The position numbers and the translations under genes were made by a program. From Cylicocyclus nassatus (Eukaryota > Nematoda > Chromadorea > Rhabditida > Strongylidae), in contig CATQJL010000112.1 of assembly GCA_958299035.1 (NCBI GenBank), forward strand, positions 64,139,117 through 64,203,116: a stretch of 64,000 nt of DNA, read 5' to 3'. Below are positions 23,001 to 34,570 of the stretch, one piece after another. Below the pieces are notes generated by a model, which saw only the letters and a list, made by a program, of their open reading frames with translations, had not been told where the DNA came from and searched no databases. Position 1 is the first letter of the stretch. Every line of letters starts with the position of its first letter.

Positions 23001-23085
23001 AATGGCCTGCGGCACCCCCCCCCCCCCCCTCAAAACCTGCGGCTGCCGCAGGTTTTGAGGGGGGGGGGGGGTGCCGCAGGCCATT
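23000..23085. repeat. Near-perfect 86-bp palindrome containing a poly-C/poly-G stem
   Basis: AATGGCCTGCGGCA, then 15 C, then TCAAAACCTGCGGC is followed immediately by the exact complement with 13 G. The arms differ only in the homopolymer length. Confidence 0.9.
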
Positions 23086-23907
23086 AATTTACCTTCAAAT
23101 CGTTCAAACAGCTGCCTTTTTCATATCATCCTATAGATTCATCCTTCCTCTCTCCGTAGTAGCTGTTTCCCCTCGAACCTTTTTCTTTAGAAGGAAATAC
23201 ATATGGTTTTTGCGAAACATATGCTGGGAAGTGTGGCCAAAAAATATTGGGTTACGGTAGCGCTCGAAAGATTGTCAAAACACACAGAGGCGCGAGATAC
23301 GCGCCTTTGAATCCCACTTTTGTTATGAGCTGTGATGTTCTCGCTTTTTTGTTCTTTTTCATCACTTGTTTCTCTCATTGTTCTTCAGAAAACTTCAGCC
23401 CTATTTGTTATGCAGTGTTACAGGTGTTGTTCCAATACTAACCACAAAACAAGTGTATTGGAAAGGATTTTTTGAAGAGTTGTTTGGTACATAAAAGGAA
23501 ATACAAACAGCAATCGTCTTTCTAAGAAGAACGAAGGTTTGCGAAGGTTTTTTTTTCAATGCTTGCATATGATCAATCCTTTTTCTCTTATCAATATCAA
23601 CTTTCAACGATTGTTATCAATTTTTACGTTAACGTTATGCGCTGCTGGTATTTTCCAATCAGAAAGTGTATCGTCTGCAAATGTACCATATTACCACATT
23701 TTTGAGCTTATTCTGTCTCATCTCGTTTCTTATCGCTTTCATGAAGAGTGCTTTAAGCCTTGGGCAGAGTTCAGGAGACTTCATCTCTTCGCGTTTCCCC
23801 GACGAAACAACAGTACGAGTCCATTGCATGTTGATCGACTGTCGACTCGTGACTGTTGGCTTGTAGGGAAAACTGCGATTCGATGAAATTGCGTGAACTC
23901 TGCCCAT
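23086..23907. other. Unassigned, one frame with hydrophobic N-terminus
   Basis: Frames at 23539-23886 and 23666-23866 (plus) contain hydrophobic stretches such as FLSLFCLISFLIAF. The opposite strand is also open (23659-23946). No splice sites or family similarity support either. Confidence 0.25.
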
Positions 23908-24104
23908 GGCACCTGTTAGACCTTCATTCAAAGCGCCCAAAAGCACCCAAATCCTTTATTACCCCTTACATCTTTTCTCTTCACACTTTTGCGCTAGACT
24001 AAAAGCGCCAGGTTAGCGCGGAGCGAGGAAAGGTGGAAATATGTGAAGAGAGATCAGAAAAATTGAGCGCTTTTGGGCGCTTTCAAACGAGGTCTGACAG
24101 TGCC
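23908..24104. mobile_element. Small MITE, 197 bp
   Basis: GGCACCTGTTAGACCTTCAT at the left pairs with the right end ACGAGGTCTGACAGTGCC. The arms continue through AAAGCGCCCAAAAGC. No coding content is present. Confidence 0.7.
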
Positions 24105-24355
24105 TTAATACCAAAAGAGACATTCTGCTCACTATAGTGGTGATCTTTCAACCTAGATATGGGATGCAAAAGGATCGCGGGTGGATTCACAGGCAGAGCA
24201 CAAGGCGATCTTGGTTCAGCTTACGGTTTCCAGGTATCTTTTTTACAACTTTCGCTTCAATACGGCAGCGTTGAACGATTTCCATTTAGTGGCGACATTT
24301 TGGCGCCGAAAAAAAGGCCCAGACGCGGACTATGAGGGCTAGGTGTTGAATTAGC

Positions 24356-24401
24356 GGACGTCATCCACGAAATTCATACGAATTTCGTGGATGACGTCCA
24401 G
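24356..24401. repeat. Perfect hairpin, 20-bp arms with ATAC loop
   Basis: GGACGTCATCCACGAAATTC is followed after a short loop by its exact complement. No T-run or other context indicates a function. Confidence 0.85.
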
Positions 24402-24646
24402 ACAGCCGCTGGATTATCATGAGCGCCTGGAATACTTGTGGCAACTCGTGTTGCTGTTTTTTCAAGCAAGTGAGTTTCTGTTTTGAATTCACAGATTTGA
24501 AGCTAATGGCTTTGCCACCTTGGGTGTTTAGATTTTCTTCTTTTTTTTTAAACATTTTCACCATGTTTTGCTTAGTTTTCGAGTTCCTTTTGTAATTACT
24601 TTTTCTTCTAAATTTTATTTGGAAGGGTCTGGGGGAAGGTCTGTTT

Positions 24647-24844
24647 GGGAACGACCATAGGTTGCCGGCAATTGTGTCCAAGGTTGCCGTGGTTGCCGAG
24701 GTTGCCGGCGTTGCCGGTCGTCGTAGGACCTCATGATAGCCTCACATTTCTCACGCTCTAGGCTGTCTCTGACCCCGGCAACCTCGGCAACCCCGCCAAC
24801 ATCTGCAGTCTCGGAACAGTTGCCGGCAACCTATAGCCGTTCCC
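24647..24844. mobile_element. Small MITE with GGTTGCC repeats, 198 bp
   Basis: Ends GGGAACGACCATAGGTTGCC and GGCAACCTATAGCCGTTCCC are inverted. The subterminal region carries several copies of GGTTGCC at the left and the complementary GGCAACC at the right. Confidence 0.7.
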
Positions 24845-25339
24845 TTCGCTTGATATCCTGGAGCAGATAGCTTTCTATAGGACGGTGCAATTCCGCAAGC
24901 CATCAAAAAGTTTAACGCTCTCTCACGTTCTTGACTTATTCTCTTATTTTTATCCATTCCAAATGTAGCCAATTCTACTGTATGGCAAATTGTGAACATA
25001 TAGTCAGACTTCGACATGGTAATGGTAAATGGTGAACAGCACATCGGCGATAACGAAGAGAATCATGTAGATCACTTTGAAGTACCGATAGAGAAAAATG
25101 AGGCTGTTTACTTTTGGTCGTTTTTTTTTGTTCTACAAGTCGCTTAAAATGCTAATTTGAGTGCCTTTGTGTTTGATGATAAAGAGTTGCGTCTGCTTTC
25201 GTGACTTTGAGTCATGATATCGTAGCTCACTGCACCAAAACGCGTTGCTTCGCGCGTTTCTTCGCACCTGCGCTTTCGTGTGATAGCGAGAGACCGACTG
25301 CGGAGCGCTTTTGGAATAAAGTTGAAGTAAACCTTTACT

Positions 25340-25456
25340 TGAAAGAGTTCGGGCAGGGGTGAAGGGGGGGGGGTCGTGCCGGGGTCTGGCCCAAGGGGGG
25401 GGGGTCGTATCCGATGATCGTGTGCCACACCCCCCGCTTTACCTTGGTTACCACTA
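25340..25456. repeat. Terminal part of family R6 in reverse orientation
   Basis: GTGTGCCACACCCCCCGCTT, ACCTTGGTTACCAC and the nearby G runs mirror the end at 22361 and resemble GGGGTGTGGCACACGATCGC at 55672. This could be the second end of a 3.1-kb element. Confidence 0.45.
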
Positions 25457-25939
25457 AATTTGACCGCCCTCTCAGTTCAGACACGACTGCCGATACAATG
25501 CTGGCACTGTGCTGGCACTGGGGGAATTAGCTGAACACACTTGCATCTCTTTCCTTATTATCAAATACAGTCTAGCATGAGTGTTTTGCTGACACGGCTT
25601 ACGTTGTAATTGTATGATTGCAACTTAATCAGTTATCAATCTACATTTAATAGAACGCTTTTAGAAAATTTTGAATTCACAATTAAAGTTAAATTGGACT
25701 CCAAATCGTAAATAGATATAAAGATCAAATCCTGACGCAGAAAACTGCAACAGAGGAAGGACTCAACTATGTTTGAACTTCTAAATTAATTAAATGTTAG
25801 GTCTAATCGCGTTTGTTGACAAGGACAAAGCAAGTCGCTTATGATTATTGTAAACACCTCTTTGAGTTGCAACTAAGCATTTGTCATCACAGTAAACCAA
25901 ATGTAACACAAAGCGCATGCTGAAGCATTTTAATATATT
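25457..25939. other. Unassigned, no gene seen
   Basis: AT-rich sequence with no inverted ends or coding frame. A short tandem GCTGGCACTGTGCTGGCACT occurs near 25501. Confidence 0.4.
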
Positions 25940-26545
25940 CTTACTAGCTGGCTTACCCGGATCCGCCCGGCCCTGTCAAAACACGATAAAGCTCCCATCC
26001 CTGTCCCTGTACAACCTCTCCTGTACCCACTTCTACAAGCCAGTTCCCTACTCCGGCTGTGTTAGTAATCAGCATGCTCACTTATTCTCCGTGCCTCCAG
26101 CCCCGCAACTCAAACTTTGCAAAAAATTGATAAAAGCGACAGAAGTAACAGAATTCTAAAACTAATATCGTATTCTCACCTGGCCTACCCGGCTCCGGTC
26201 GGCCCTGTCAGAAACTATGATAAAGCTTCCATACATATCCCTATACAACATTTCCCTTGTAGACTTTTACATGTCAGCTCCCCAATTCCTCTGTCTTCGT
26301 AATCAGCATACTCGATTACCTTCCTGTGTCAATTCCCTTCCCCACAGGTCAAATTTTACAAAAAAATCGATAAAATCGATAGAATCGATAACGATCGATA
26401 ACAAAAGTAGTCTGCGACACCCGCCTTGCCCCGAAGTGCATGTGTGCCAAGTTTGGTCCGGATAGGTTCAGAATTAAAAATTTCTATTCGGAACATACGT
26501 ACATACAGACAAACATGCATACAGACATACAGACAAACAGACATT
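25940..26545 (+). repeat. Dispersed repeat family R2, copy b
   Basis: It starts ACTAGCTGGCTTACCCGGAT. A second head (CTACCCGGCTCCGGTCGGCC) recurs about 230 bp later, so the copy is partly tandem. It ends with GTTTGGTCCGGATAGGTTCA and an ACATACAGACA microsatellite before TTCAGCCATATATTA. Family R1 copy b begins directly after it. Confidence 0.65.
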
Positions 26546-26552
26546 CAGCCAT

Positions 26553-27057
26553 ATATTACCAGTGCGTCACCTCTTCTTCGCAGAGGCTTGCAATGGTCCT
26601 ACTATCTATGTGCCCGTACAATTGTGGCACTGGAACTCACCGCGCTATGCCGACTACCACGAATAAAATGTAAACAACAACTCATTTAAAAAGCTTTTTC
26701 ACGTGAGATCGGTGATTTCGCGTGGATGAAACTTTTCACAGGAAGACAAACGCAAATTTGAATAGGTTTTTGAATTTGTCATGGCTTGGCAGTCGCCATA
26801 AAGGCAATGGTAATCGTGAGCTACATCTCTGTGCGAAAATCTTCTAAAATGCTTGGCTAGAACCTTGCAAATTGACCATTTACGCAACCAATTCTTTTTG
26901 GCGCCGCTTTCGTTATGTAGTAGACTTTTGACCACTTTTTGGGCTAAAGTGCATCGTTTGCACATTTGTTAACCAAACACGCCCACGACTTTGCAAAAAG
27001 TGGTGATACGGACCCAATTTTGCGGGACAGAAGCCAGGTGGACCCGGACTCTATCTA
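26553..27057 (+). repeat. Dispersed repeat family R1, copy b (3' part lost)
   Basis: It starts with ACCAGTGCGTCACCTCTTCT and the terminal hairpin, and follows the R1 order to AGGTGGACCC near 27035. It is then interrupted by the M1 element at 27058. The usual microsatellite end is missing; the next R1 copy begins right after M1. Confidence 0.6.
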
Positions 27058-27375
27058 CTCAGACAATCGCTGGGGAGAGGCGGGCACCGGAAAAATAGAT
27101 TGCTGATTTCTCGCACCCCGCTCGCGGATTTTTTGCAAAGCAATCAGGACTTTTCGGAAGACCGCTTGCTGAGTCAGCGGATTTTTGAGAGACCGCCTGT
27201 TGAATTTTTTTTCGCTCATCTTTTGCAGATATATTGCTGAATCTCTGAGAAATCGAGAATTCAGCAAGCGGTCTTCCGAAAAGTCCTGATTGCTTTGCAA
27301 AAAATCCGCGAGCGGGGTGCGAGAGATCAGCAATCTATTTTTCCGGTGCCCGCCTGCCCCCGGCGATTGTCTGAG
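27058..27375. mobile_element. MITE family M1, copy 2, foldback, 318 bp
   Basis: CTCAGACAATCGCTGGGG and the right end CCCCCGGCGATTGTCTGAG are inverted; flanks TA (27056-27057 and 27376-27377) fit a 2-bp duplication. The arms of about 140 bp pair strongly, including GCACCCCGCTCGCGGATTTT and AAGCAATCAGGACTTTTCGG. Confidence 0.85.
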
Positions 27376-28027
27376 TAAATGCCATACTCATTCCCGCATA
27401 ACATGGCATTGAAACATACCGCGCAATGCCCGCCTTCACAAATGGATCGTAAACAACTACTCATTTCGTAAGCTTTCTCGTGTGAAGTCGGTATTTTGCG
27501 TGGATGAAACTTTGGAAGATGAAGAACAAATGCAGAATTAGAGCACTTCTAAGTTTTTTCATGGCTTGGTAGTCGCCATAAAAATAATATTCACGGCGAG
27601 CTACAATCCTGTGCAAAAACCTTCTCAAATGCTTAGGTAAAAACCTGGTAAATTGACCATATACGCAAATAATTCGTTTTGGCGCACTTTTCGTGGAGCA
27701 ATAGACTTCCATCATTTTTTGGGCTAAAAGTCATGGCTTGCACATTCACTTGCTAAACATAATCACGACTTTGCAATAGGTCTTAATACGGACCCAATAT
27801 GCGCGTCAGACGCTGAGTAGATCCGTTTAGGGTGCGATTTTTGAGGGACCTACTCAATGGATCTGCTCATGCTTTGGCATGGTGAATCTGGATGGCGGCA
27901 GTGGGTGTTGTGCAAAAAATTGCGGCTTGAAACCTTCTGCGACTCGCTCTGTGAATTTCGTTACAGACAGACAGACACACACACAAAAACACGTAAACAC
28001 CCTTAGCCCGTTAATATAAGTCATGAT
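27376..28027 (+). repeat. Dispersed repeat family R1, copy c
   Basis: It starts within the family (ATGGCATTGAAACATACCGC) without the terminal hairpin, follows the R1 order, and ends with ACAGACAGACACACACAC and CTTAGCCCGTTAATATAAG. Family R4 copy b follows directly. Confidence 0.6.
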
Positions 28028-28275
28028 ATAATTCAAGCACTGTACCTTTGTTTTAATCGGTTTGTGTCTTATAGACTCCTTCGTATGTACACTAAAGAGT
28101 CTGAATTTTGTTTCCCTATAAATGAGACACGGCGCAAAAGATAGGCTACTTTTCCCTACTTTTCGTTGGGTCCTTCTATCGATTTATTGATTCGTTTACA
28201 TAGAATGGAAAGAAATTGGAAATGAAGGGCTTATCAAATCATTCGGCTAAGTGAAAGCGAACAGTAGCGGTAAGT
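28028..28275 (+). repeat. Dispersed repeat family R4, copy b
   Basis: It matches 14127-14420 in CTTATAGACTCCTTCGTATG, CACGGCGCAAAAGATAGGCT and CTATCGATTTATTGATTCG, all in the same order. Confidence 0.55.
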
Positions 28276-29491
28276 CCCATTCTGAGTTTTGAATGCAAAG
28301 CTCAGTGGCAAGAAGAGCACCTCAAGTAGGTTTTCTTATACCTTTAAAAATGATGCATACGCTTACGCTGAGATGTGTAGGATCCTTCTGCAACATCAAA
28401 GGCGCCAATTCTCAAAGTCACTTCTATTTCAGCATGTATGGGGCCCATCAACTGCAGTGTCGGGCGCACCAGCTCTCCGCTTCCGCGCGGCCGCATCGCC
28501 TGGACTCTGCGCCTTTTTAGCGAACATCCTCTCTGATCACTTTCCCACCGCGAGCGTAGAAAAGGTGGGGCCTCAGTCGATTTCGCGGAAGAGATACAGA
28601 CATGTTTGCGGAAGAGGTGCAGAGTCCCGCGTGGGAGCGGAGATGCTGGTGTACCTGACACCCGTCAATCGATAAACCCTGTATGTCAATTGGATCTACT
28701 GTTGCGATCTAAACTATGGCGTCAAAAACAACAGCATCAGTGACAGTCATCCATGGAATATGTTCGATTATATGACTAGAGCAGCGGTCTCTGTCGTAAT
28801 ATGTGCAAATAAGGATCCTTGGACCGTAGTAGCGATGCAAGGAAACAAAATCTAAGCTACACTCACTTTTGTCACAGTCCGCTTGGAGCAAAATGCCAGA
28901 AAATGGAGGCACTGTTGCACTTCTGTGATGAGGGCATTGGAGATAGATAGAAAGCAACCGATCAGAGGACGGCACAATGAGAATGCTCTCATTGTCAGTG
29001 ATATGCTTTATTACTCCCATCCCACTACGCTTACGAGTACATTCGTGGGAAGCAAATCTGTCAAGTAAAATGAGAGCACGCCTTTTCAGGAAATCCCAAC
29101 AGAAATGTCAAAGTAGCAAGAATAGATGCAAGTGTTGTATTTTCGCAGTATGATCTGTACCCTTATTCCATTTATACTACTAAGTCTTTACTATGTGATT
29201 TTATCTTTAGATTTGAGTTAATTCTTTCAAAAATTACTGTCAAAACACCAAATTTAGATTAACATGGAGTTCGCAACCAAAACATTTGTGTATAGGTCAC
29301 GGAGATCATAGTAGGTAAAGCAATTTGAACATCATAAATTGCTGAATTCAAAGTAGCTTGGGCGTAGCCGAGGATGCCAACTAGTCGCTGAAAAAACTTT
29401 CAACTTATGGAGGAAAAATTGTGTGTTGAATTGCTACACTTGTCACATAGTATAGCCGTACATCGACTGCAAATTAATGTTGATTCTTACC
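28276..29491. other. Unassigned, may hold further minus-strand exons
   Basis: On the minus strand a good acceptor (TTTTACTTGACAG) lies at about 29057, followed by an open stretch with a GTAAGC donor after 24 bp or a GTGAGT donor near 28888. These may belong to the lectin-like exon upstream, but no reading joins them with certainty. The frame on the other strand at 28289-28675 has no support. Confidence 0.25.
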
Positions 29492-29641
29492 GGTAATCCA
29501 TTTGTGCTCCAAGCGACTTTGAATTGTGTGAAGTTGATAGTCTTCCCCACAGGCATTCTCAGAATAGCTGCTTTGGACCATTACTGTGATGCATAGGTCA
29601 TCAATAGGCAGCTCATGGTCGTCGCACTTGAGAGATTTTAC
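29492..29641 (-). CDS. Candidate internal exon with C-type-lectin-like signature
   Basis: On the minus strand an acceptor (GCTTTGTTACAG) at 29642 and a donor (G/GTAAGA) at 29491 bound a 150-bp open stretch. The translation has cysteines in the order C..C....C. Its end, ACGEDYQLHTIQSRLEHKWI, fits the conserved C-x4-LxxIxSxxExxxI block at the start of many nematode C-type-lectin domains. Such domains are usually secreted and bind carbohydrate or other ligands. Only this piece is recognised: the preceding signal-peptide exon and the second half of the domain were not found, and a hAT-like MITE sits just upstream. It may be a pseudogene fragment. Confidence 0.4.
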
Positions 29642-29768
29642 TGTAACAAAGCATGGCATATTTGATGAGATTGTGTCCAGATGTATTTTGAGTTATCATG
29701 GGCTCGAAACATCTAAGCATCTGGACAAAAATTCTATCTAAATCTACAAAGAATGCATCAGGTGTCTT

Positions 29769-30106
29769 CAGTGGCGTACCCAGGATTCCGGCTCGGGGGG
29801 GGGGGCGGCAAAAAATTTTTCCAGATGAAGGTGCGTGGCGTCAGCCAAGCACTCCGAATAAATTTTAGGGGGGCTTTTCCTAATTTTTGCGGGCCTCCAA
29901 CCTCTAAAATCTGGAAAAAGGGGGCGTGGCGTCAGCCACGCCCCCGAGAAAATTTTTTTTATAAGGCTAATTTGAATTTTTAAAAAATTTAAAAAATTAT
30001 TTTAATTGTTTACAAAAAATAAACAAGTCACTTGCACATTTTTATAACCCATGTAAGTAACTTTCAAAAATTTCGCGACCCCCCGCCCCCTTCTCGGAAC
30101 GCCACT
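29769..30106. mobile_element. hAT-like MITE with perfect 8-bp target duplication
   Basis: The ends CAGTGGCGTACCCAGGATT and GGAACGCCACT are flanked on both sides by GGTGTCTT (29761-29768 and 30107-30114). A G-run follows the left end as in the related copy at 12832. An internal GCGTGGCGTCAGCCACGC is itself palindromic. Confidence 0.85.
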
Positions 30107-30163
30107 GGTGTCTTACGTGTTTTGACTTTCAATCGCAATGAGTCATACACTGCTTACTCCTAG

Positions 30164-30838
30164 ACCAGCGCGTCACCTCCGCTTCGCGGAGGGTCGCACT
30201 GGCCCTGCTATCCGTATGCCTTTTCGTGCTCGCATAATGCTAATTTGAAACTCAACGCGCGATGCTGAACATCACAAACGAATTGTAAACAACTGTTCAT
30301 TCTTGTAGCATTTCCATGTAGGTCGATAATTTTGAGAAAGAAAACTTTTTTGCAAAAGATAAATGCGATTTTGAATGGATTACTGAATTTATTCAGCTTG
30401 ACAACGTCATAGGGATATAAGCCATTTTCAGCTACATTTCCGTGCAAAAATCTTTTTAGTTTTGTAGGTAAAGCCTTGCCAAATAGACTATCTACTCGAT
30501 TACACTTTTGAAACGGTCTTCGCAAAAAAGCAACTTTTTGAGCACATTTTGGGCTAGAATTCATGGGGCGCAGAGTTATCATGACTTTGCAAAAAGTCGA
30601 ATTAGCGACCTAGTTTTGCGAGCTAAAAGCCGCATGGACCCGATTGACGCGCCAATTCTGAAGGACATGCTTATCGAAACGGCTCGTCCTTGTGCATGGT
30701 GGACCTACATGGTGGTACGGAATATTATGCAGAAGTAACTCGACAGCTGACTGCAGCTCGCTCTACGATTCCGCGACAGACAGGCATACACACCTGCACA
30801 AAAAGACGCTTAGCGCTTATTATAAGTCATGATAGGTC
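30164..30838 (+). repeat. Dispersed repeat family R1, copy d
   Basis: A complete copy: terminal hairpin ACCTCCGCTTCGCGGAGGGT with flanking ACCAGCGCGTC, the long shared middle, then CGACAGACAGGCATACACAC and CTTAGCGCTTATTATAAG. Confidence 0.7.
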
Positions 30839-30841
30839 TCA

Positions 30842-31495
30842 GGTTATCGTTCGATAGAGCAGAGCAAGCTTCACAAGACGGTGTTGCCTTCGTACGAATT
30901 TACAACCATCTCGTTTTTGAAGCCAGAAGCTAAAAGGAACCAACTGCTCAAAAACTAGAGGAAATCGTGATTCCGAAAGAATCCTAAAAAAATTTCATTT
31001 GCTCACATATACACTATTCAAATCAGACGTTTATATTCAGATTGTTACATGAATCTTGTTACACTTTAACTTCTTGCGGCGATAAGTCGTACACTTCATG
31101 AATTTGATAGGGCTCCAGAGGCCACACGCTTTGAACCACGGTAAGTTTGCATCCGGCATCTGAGTCGTACTGAAGGCTCAAGAAATGGGGAAATTCATAT
31201 CTTTGTTCAAAAATGCTACGGCATTTTAATTTGCTTTCACAAATTGCATATCACATCATACATTCATATGTACTGTTGCTGTATATCTTTGTTATCTAGA
31301 GGTCGAAATAACAAAGATTTTCTTGTTTTCACCAAAAACAAGCTATGCTGTTATCACTCATGTAATTGTTCAGCACAATCCCTAGGAAGTATAAATTTTC
31401 AGCTTTCCACAAGCACTAGTTTTCGAAAACTACAGAACATAGCTTTTCTCACTCGGGTGTCCGATTCTAAATTCAGACACTGCCTTCAAAACGGT
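30842..31495. mobile_element. Diverged foldback element of family FB-2
   Basis: ATCGTTCGATAGAGCAGAGC matches the arm motif of the complete copy at 13178. TTCTTGCGGCGATAAGTCGT and GCCTTCAGTACGAC-type motifs match 1-545 in reverse. The far arm is not clearly present, so this is probably one arm plus the centre. Confidence 0.5.
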
Positions 31496-32629
31496 AGATC
31501 GGATGGCGGATAAAGAAAACTACAACCATGAACAAGTGTATAACTCGAGCAAATCATTGCGATTCGATTAAATTATCAAGCAATTGTGTAAATTGTGAAT
31601 GATGCATTTAGGTTTTGACAACTACTGATGTAAATATTATTTGCGCTCGGATTGTAAGCTGCTCTGCTGGTACATGGAAAACATCGTAGTTTCATCTTAC
31701 TGAAATTAGCTGTCTTTCGTCTTCTAGGCCGCACTTGCTGTTTTGAGTTCCTCCGCTTTTTAGATCGTAGGAGATTGCTCACGAGTTTTCATGATGGCTC
31801 TTGATAATTAAGGCTTTAATTTCTTTGCAATGTGATCTCCTCGATAACAAACCTGTTAAAACTCAAACGTGCTCAAACCTTGGAAGGTTAACGCGCACCT
31901 TTTAGACTCCCTTAGCGGATCGTTGAACATGTCGAATCAAGGGAAAGACTTTATGGCAGGATACTTCTCAAAAGGTAGTTTGTCCCAAGTACAGGGATGC
32001 ATAGCTAAAGTTGTTGTATGCAGACAGCTACGCCACAAAACTCGCATCTGAGCTGCGCGTTAACTCTGAGTTTTTTGTGCGTTTCGGGCTCCCGTGAAAC
32101 TCAGAGTTGATTCCGAGTTTGGTCAGAAAAAAAGAAATAGTGTGCAAAGGCAGAGGTGCACTTGAAAAGTTCTACGAAGTGCTTTTGCGCATAATCTCAG
32201 CAACTTGAGAGAAGGTCATCGTGGGCATGTCTTTTTTTGAATTTCAAAAGTTGTGTAAAATTTTGACCCTGGGTGTTATTTGGTGCGCTTATCACGAATG
32301 CGGTATTTATCTTGAAAAGGTCATATGGCCGAGTTGCGGTCGGTTCATGGTAGTTAGATGAACATCACGGTGATCAAAACTTGCTCCGGTGGGTTGTACC
32401 ATATCTGAAGATGAATTTCATTTTTCACCACGGGATCAGGAGAGGTTTGTAGTTTACTGTGGACGGGAAAGTGGGTTATTCGGCCGCTAACCACAAACAT
32501 GGTAATCATTTATCGCAACGATGTCATAACGCCAGACTATGGTGAGACCATGGTAGCAGTTTAAAGTACATGGGACCATGGTCAAGCGTGTTGATGCGAT
32601 CCTAGGCCCTCTTGTACGACCTCCCCCCC
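31496..32629. other. Unassigned, two weak coding-like frames
   Basis: A minus-strand frame (31576-31782) opens with a very basic stretch followed by a GTAAGA donor-like site at about 31702. A plus-strand frame at 31869-32051 contains MSNQGKDFMAGYFSKG. Neither has a recognised domain. A hairpin of ACTCTGAGTT repeats lies near 32055-32110. Confidence 0.25.
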
Positions 32630-32948
32630 CTCAGACAATCGCTGAGGGCAGGCGGGCACCGGAAAAATAGATTGCTGATTTCTCGCACCCCGCTCGCGGA
32701 TTTTTTGCAAAGCAATCAGGACTTTTTGGAAGACCGCTTGTTGAGTCAGCGGATTTTTAAGAGACCGCCTGTTGAATTTTTTTCGCTCTTATCTTTTGCA
32801 GATATATTGCTGAATTTCTGAGGAATCGAGAACTCAGCAAGCGGTCTTTCGAAAAGTCCTGATTGCTTTCCAAAAAATCCGCGAGCGGGGTGCGAGAGAT
32901 CAGCAATCTATTTTTCCGGTGCCCGCCTGCCCCCGGCGATTGTCTGAG
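32630..32948. mobile_element. MITE family M1, copy 3, foldback, 319 bp
   Basis: CTCAGACAATCGCTGAGGGC pairs with the right end GCCCCCGGCGATTGTCTGAG. It is nearly the same as copy 2 along its whole length, including the 140-bp arms, so both probably moved recently. Confidence 0.85.
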
Positions 32949-34005
32949 CTCAAGGTACCTATCCGTACGACTTCCCTCTTCACCTACCTCCCCCCTCCCA
33001 CTCAACCCTCCCACTTTCTTTTGCGGTAACCTGCATAAATGAATATCAATCTCAAAGGATGCCTGCCAATGGACCTTAATCAAAATTATAGATCAGAAAT
33101 AGATAACTACTTACAAATTGGGAAATAATGCAAGTAATGCTTCGCCATTCAAAAACCAACTCACAAATAATTCTGCATAGATTGGGTAAGTAGTGAAATT
33201 CCGCGAAGATTTGGCCATGTTTATGTTAGGAAAATATGAGTGGAAAGGACATTATCTGACAAAGCAGAACATCGATTCCATTTTGAATGAAAAATAAGCT
33301 TTACTTTAAGGTTCACAAATTATTGACGGTCACCGTTGGGAAAGGTATGGGATTTTGTCGAGTGTGTGAAACTTCAGTGGGGCTTCGGAAGCAGAATTTC
33401 AGAGCGAAGGGAAGGGCAACATCTCTGGCACGCATACACACCTTCAATATTGTTAGGGTTTCTGCAAGTTTTTTTTTGAATTCTCAAGCATACTTCTGCC
33501 AGCAAATTCGGTCCCCGTACGCGACATCATTTTTTTGAAGGGAGAAAAAACAATATCTTTGGAGCGTAAAATATGTTTTCGATCAAAAGGCTTACTTCCT
33601 ACCTTTTGCACAAATTTTCGTGCGAAAAAACTCTTTTAGCGCCATCCAGAACGATGTCAACAACGTGCATGAGCACGGTAATTTAAAATTCGTAACTAGA
33701 GGCAGGGAAAGACTGAGAGGCTGCAATGAACAGGCTTTGTAGCATAGTGCCCATACTATCCATGAGAACAGTTTCAGCCATTGGGGAGCAGTAAGCTCGA
33801 AAAAATCTAGACGCGACTCTCACAAATTTGTATTAAGTCATACATTTGCCGGAGGGTACCAGAGAATAGAGCCAAACAAGCTTTACATAACATGTTGAAT
33901 CTTCGATCCAAGTAAAGTTCTAAGACAAAAATCAAGAGGATTCAAAGGTCCAGGTCTTACGGCTCCGGACTTCAGCATTTAAGTGGTCACATTTCGATTT
34001 TATAA
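32949..34005. other. Unassigned, no supported gene
   Basis: A plus-strand frame at 33287-33538 starts MKNKLYFKVHKLL and includes FCRVCETS, but no splice site or domain supports it. There are no inverted ends. Confidence 0.3.
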
Positions 34006-34009
34006 GATC

Positions 34010-34145
34010 ACCAGTGCGTTACCTCTGCTTTGCAGCGGCTCGCGCTGGCCCTACTTCTAAATAAGTTACTCATTCTCTTCTAATGATGGCCTTGAAACTC
34101 ACCGCGCAATGCTATCAAAAATAAATTGCTAACAACTCAGCCAAT
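34010..34145 (+). repeat. Dispersed repeat family R1, copy e, truncated
   Basis: Only the hairpin end (CCAGTGCGTTACCTCTGCTT..GGCTCGCGCTGG) and about 100 bp of the following shared sequence remain. Family R5 copy b follows. Confidence 0.6.
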
Positions 34146-34570
34146 AACTCGGACGAGCGGCGGGCCTTAAAGCCAGTGGCTCGGCAAATCCTCGACTTGA
34201 AGTTTTTTCGCTGACCTGGGGTAATTCAACGCGCTGATTTTGGAAATACACTGTGAAGAGCACGAAAATGTCAGAAACCAGCATTTTTCAAGGGTTCTTA
34301 TTTTGAATCTGGACGAGTGGACCACTTTCCGCCATGGTTAGAGACGTCGAGTCGTTGCGGGACCTTCATATTTGAAGCATTGCGGCATGCCGCCTCTGGC
34401 GGTGGGAGGGGTACCGCAAGCTCGTCCGAGCGCGTGTAAGAATGGCTTGCGCGCACGGGTTAGGGGGCAGTTTTCTAGGCTGGGGCAGCATGTAGTGCGC
34501 TCGGACCTACTCTGTTCTGATGTTTGGAAGCAAGCAACCTTCCATGTCAAAATTTCGAGACGTTTGGTAA
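34146..34570 (+). repeat. Dispersed repeat family R5, copy b
   Basis: Shared blocks with copy a (9676) and reversed copy c (48730) include AGTGGCTCGGCAAATC, GAGTCGTTGCGGGACC, CTCGTCCGAGCGCGTGTAAG and GGGCAGTTTTCTAGGCTGG. Confidence 0.6.
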
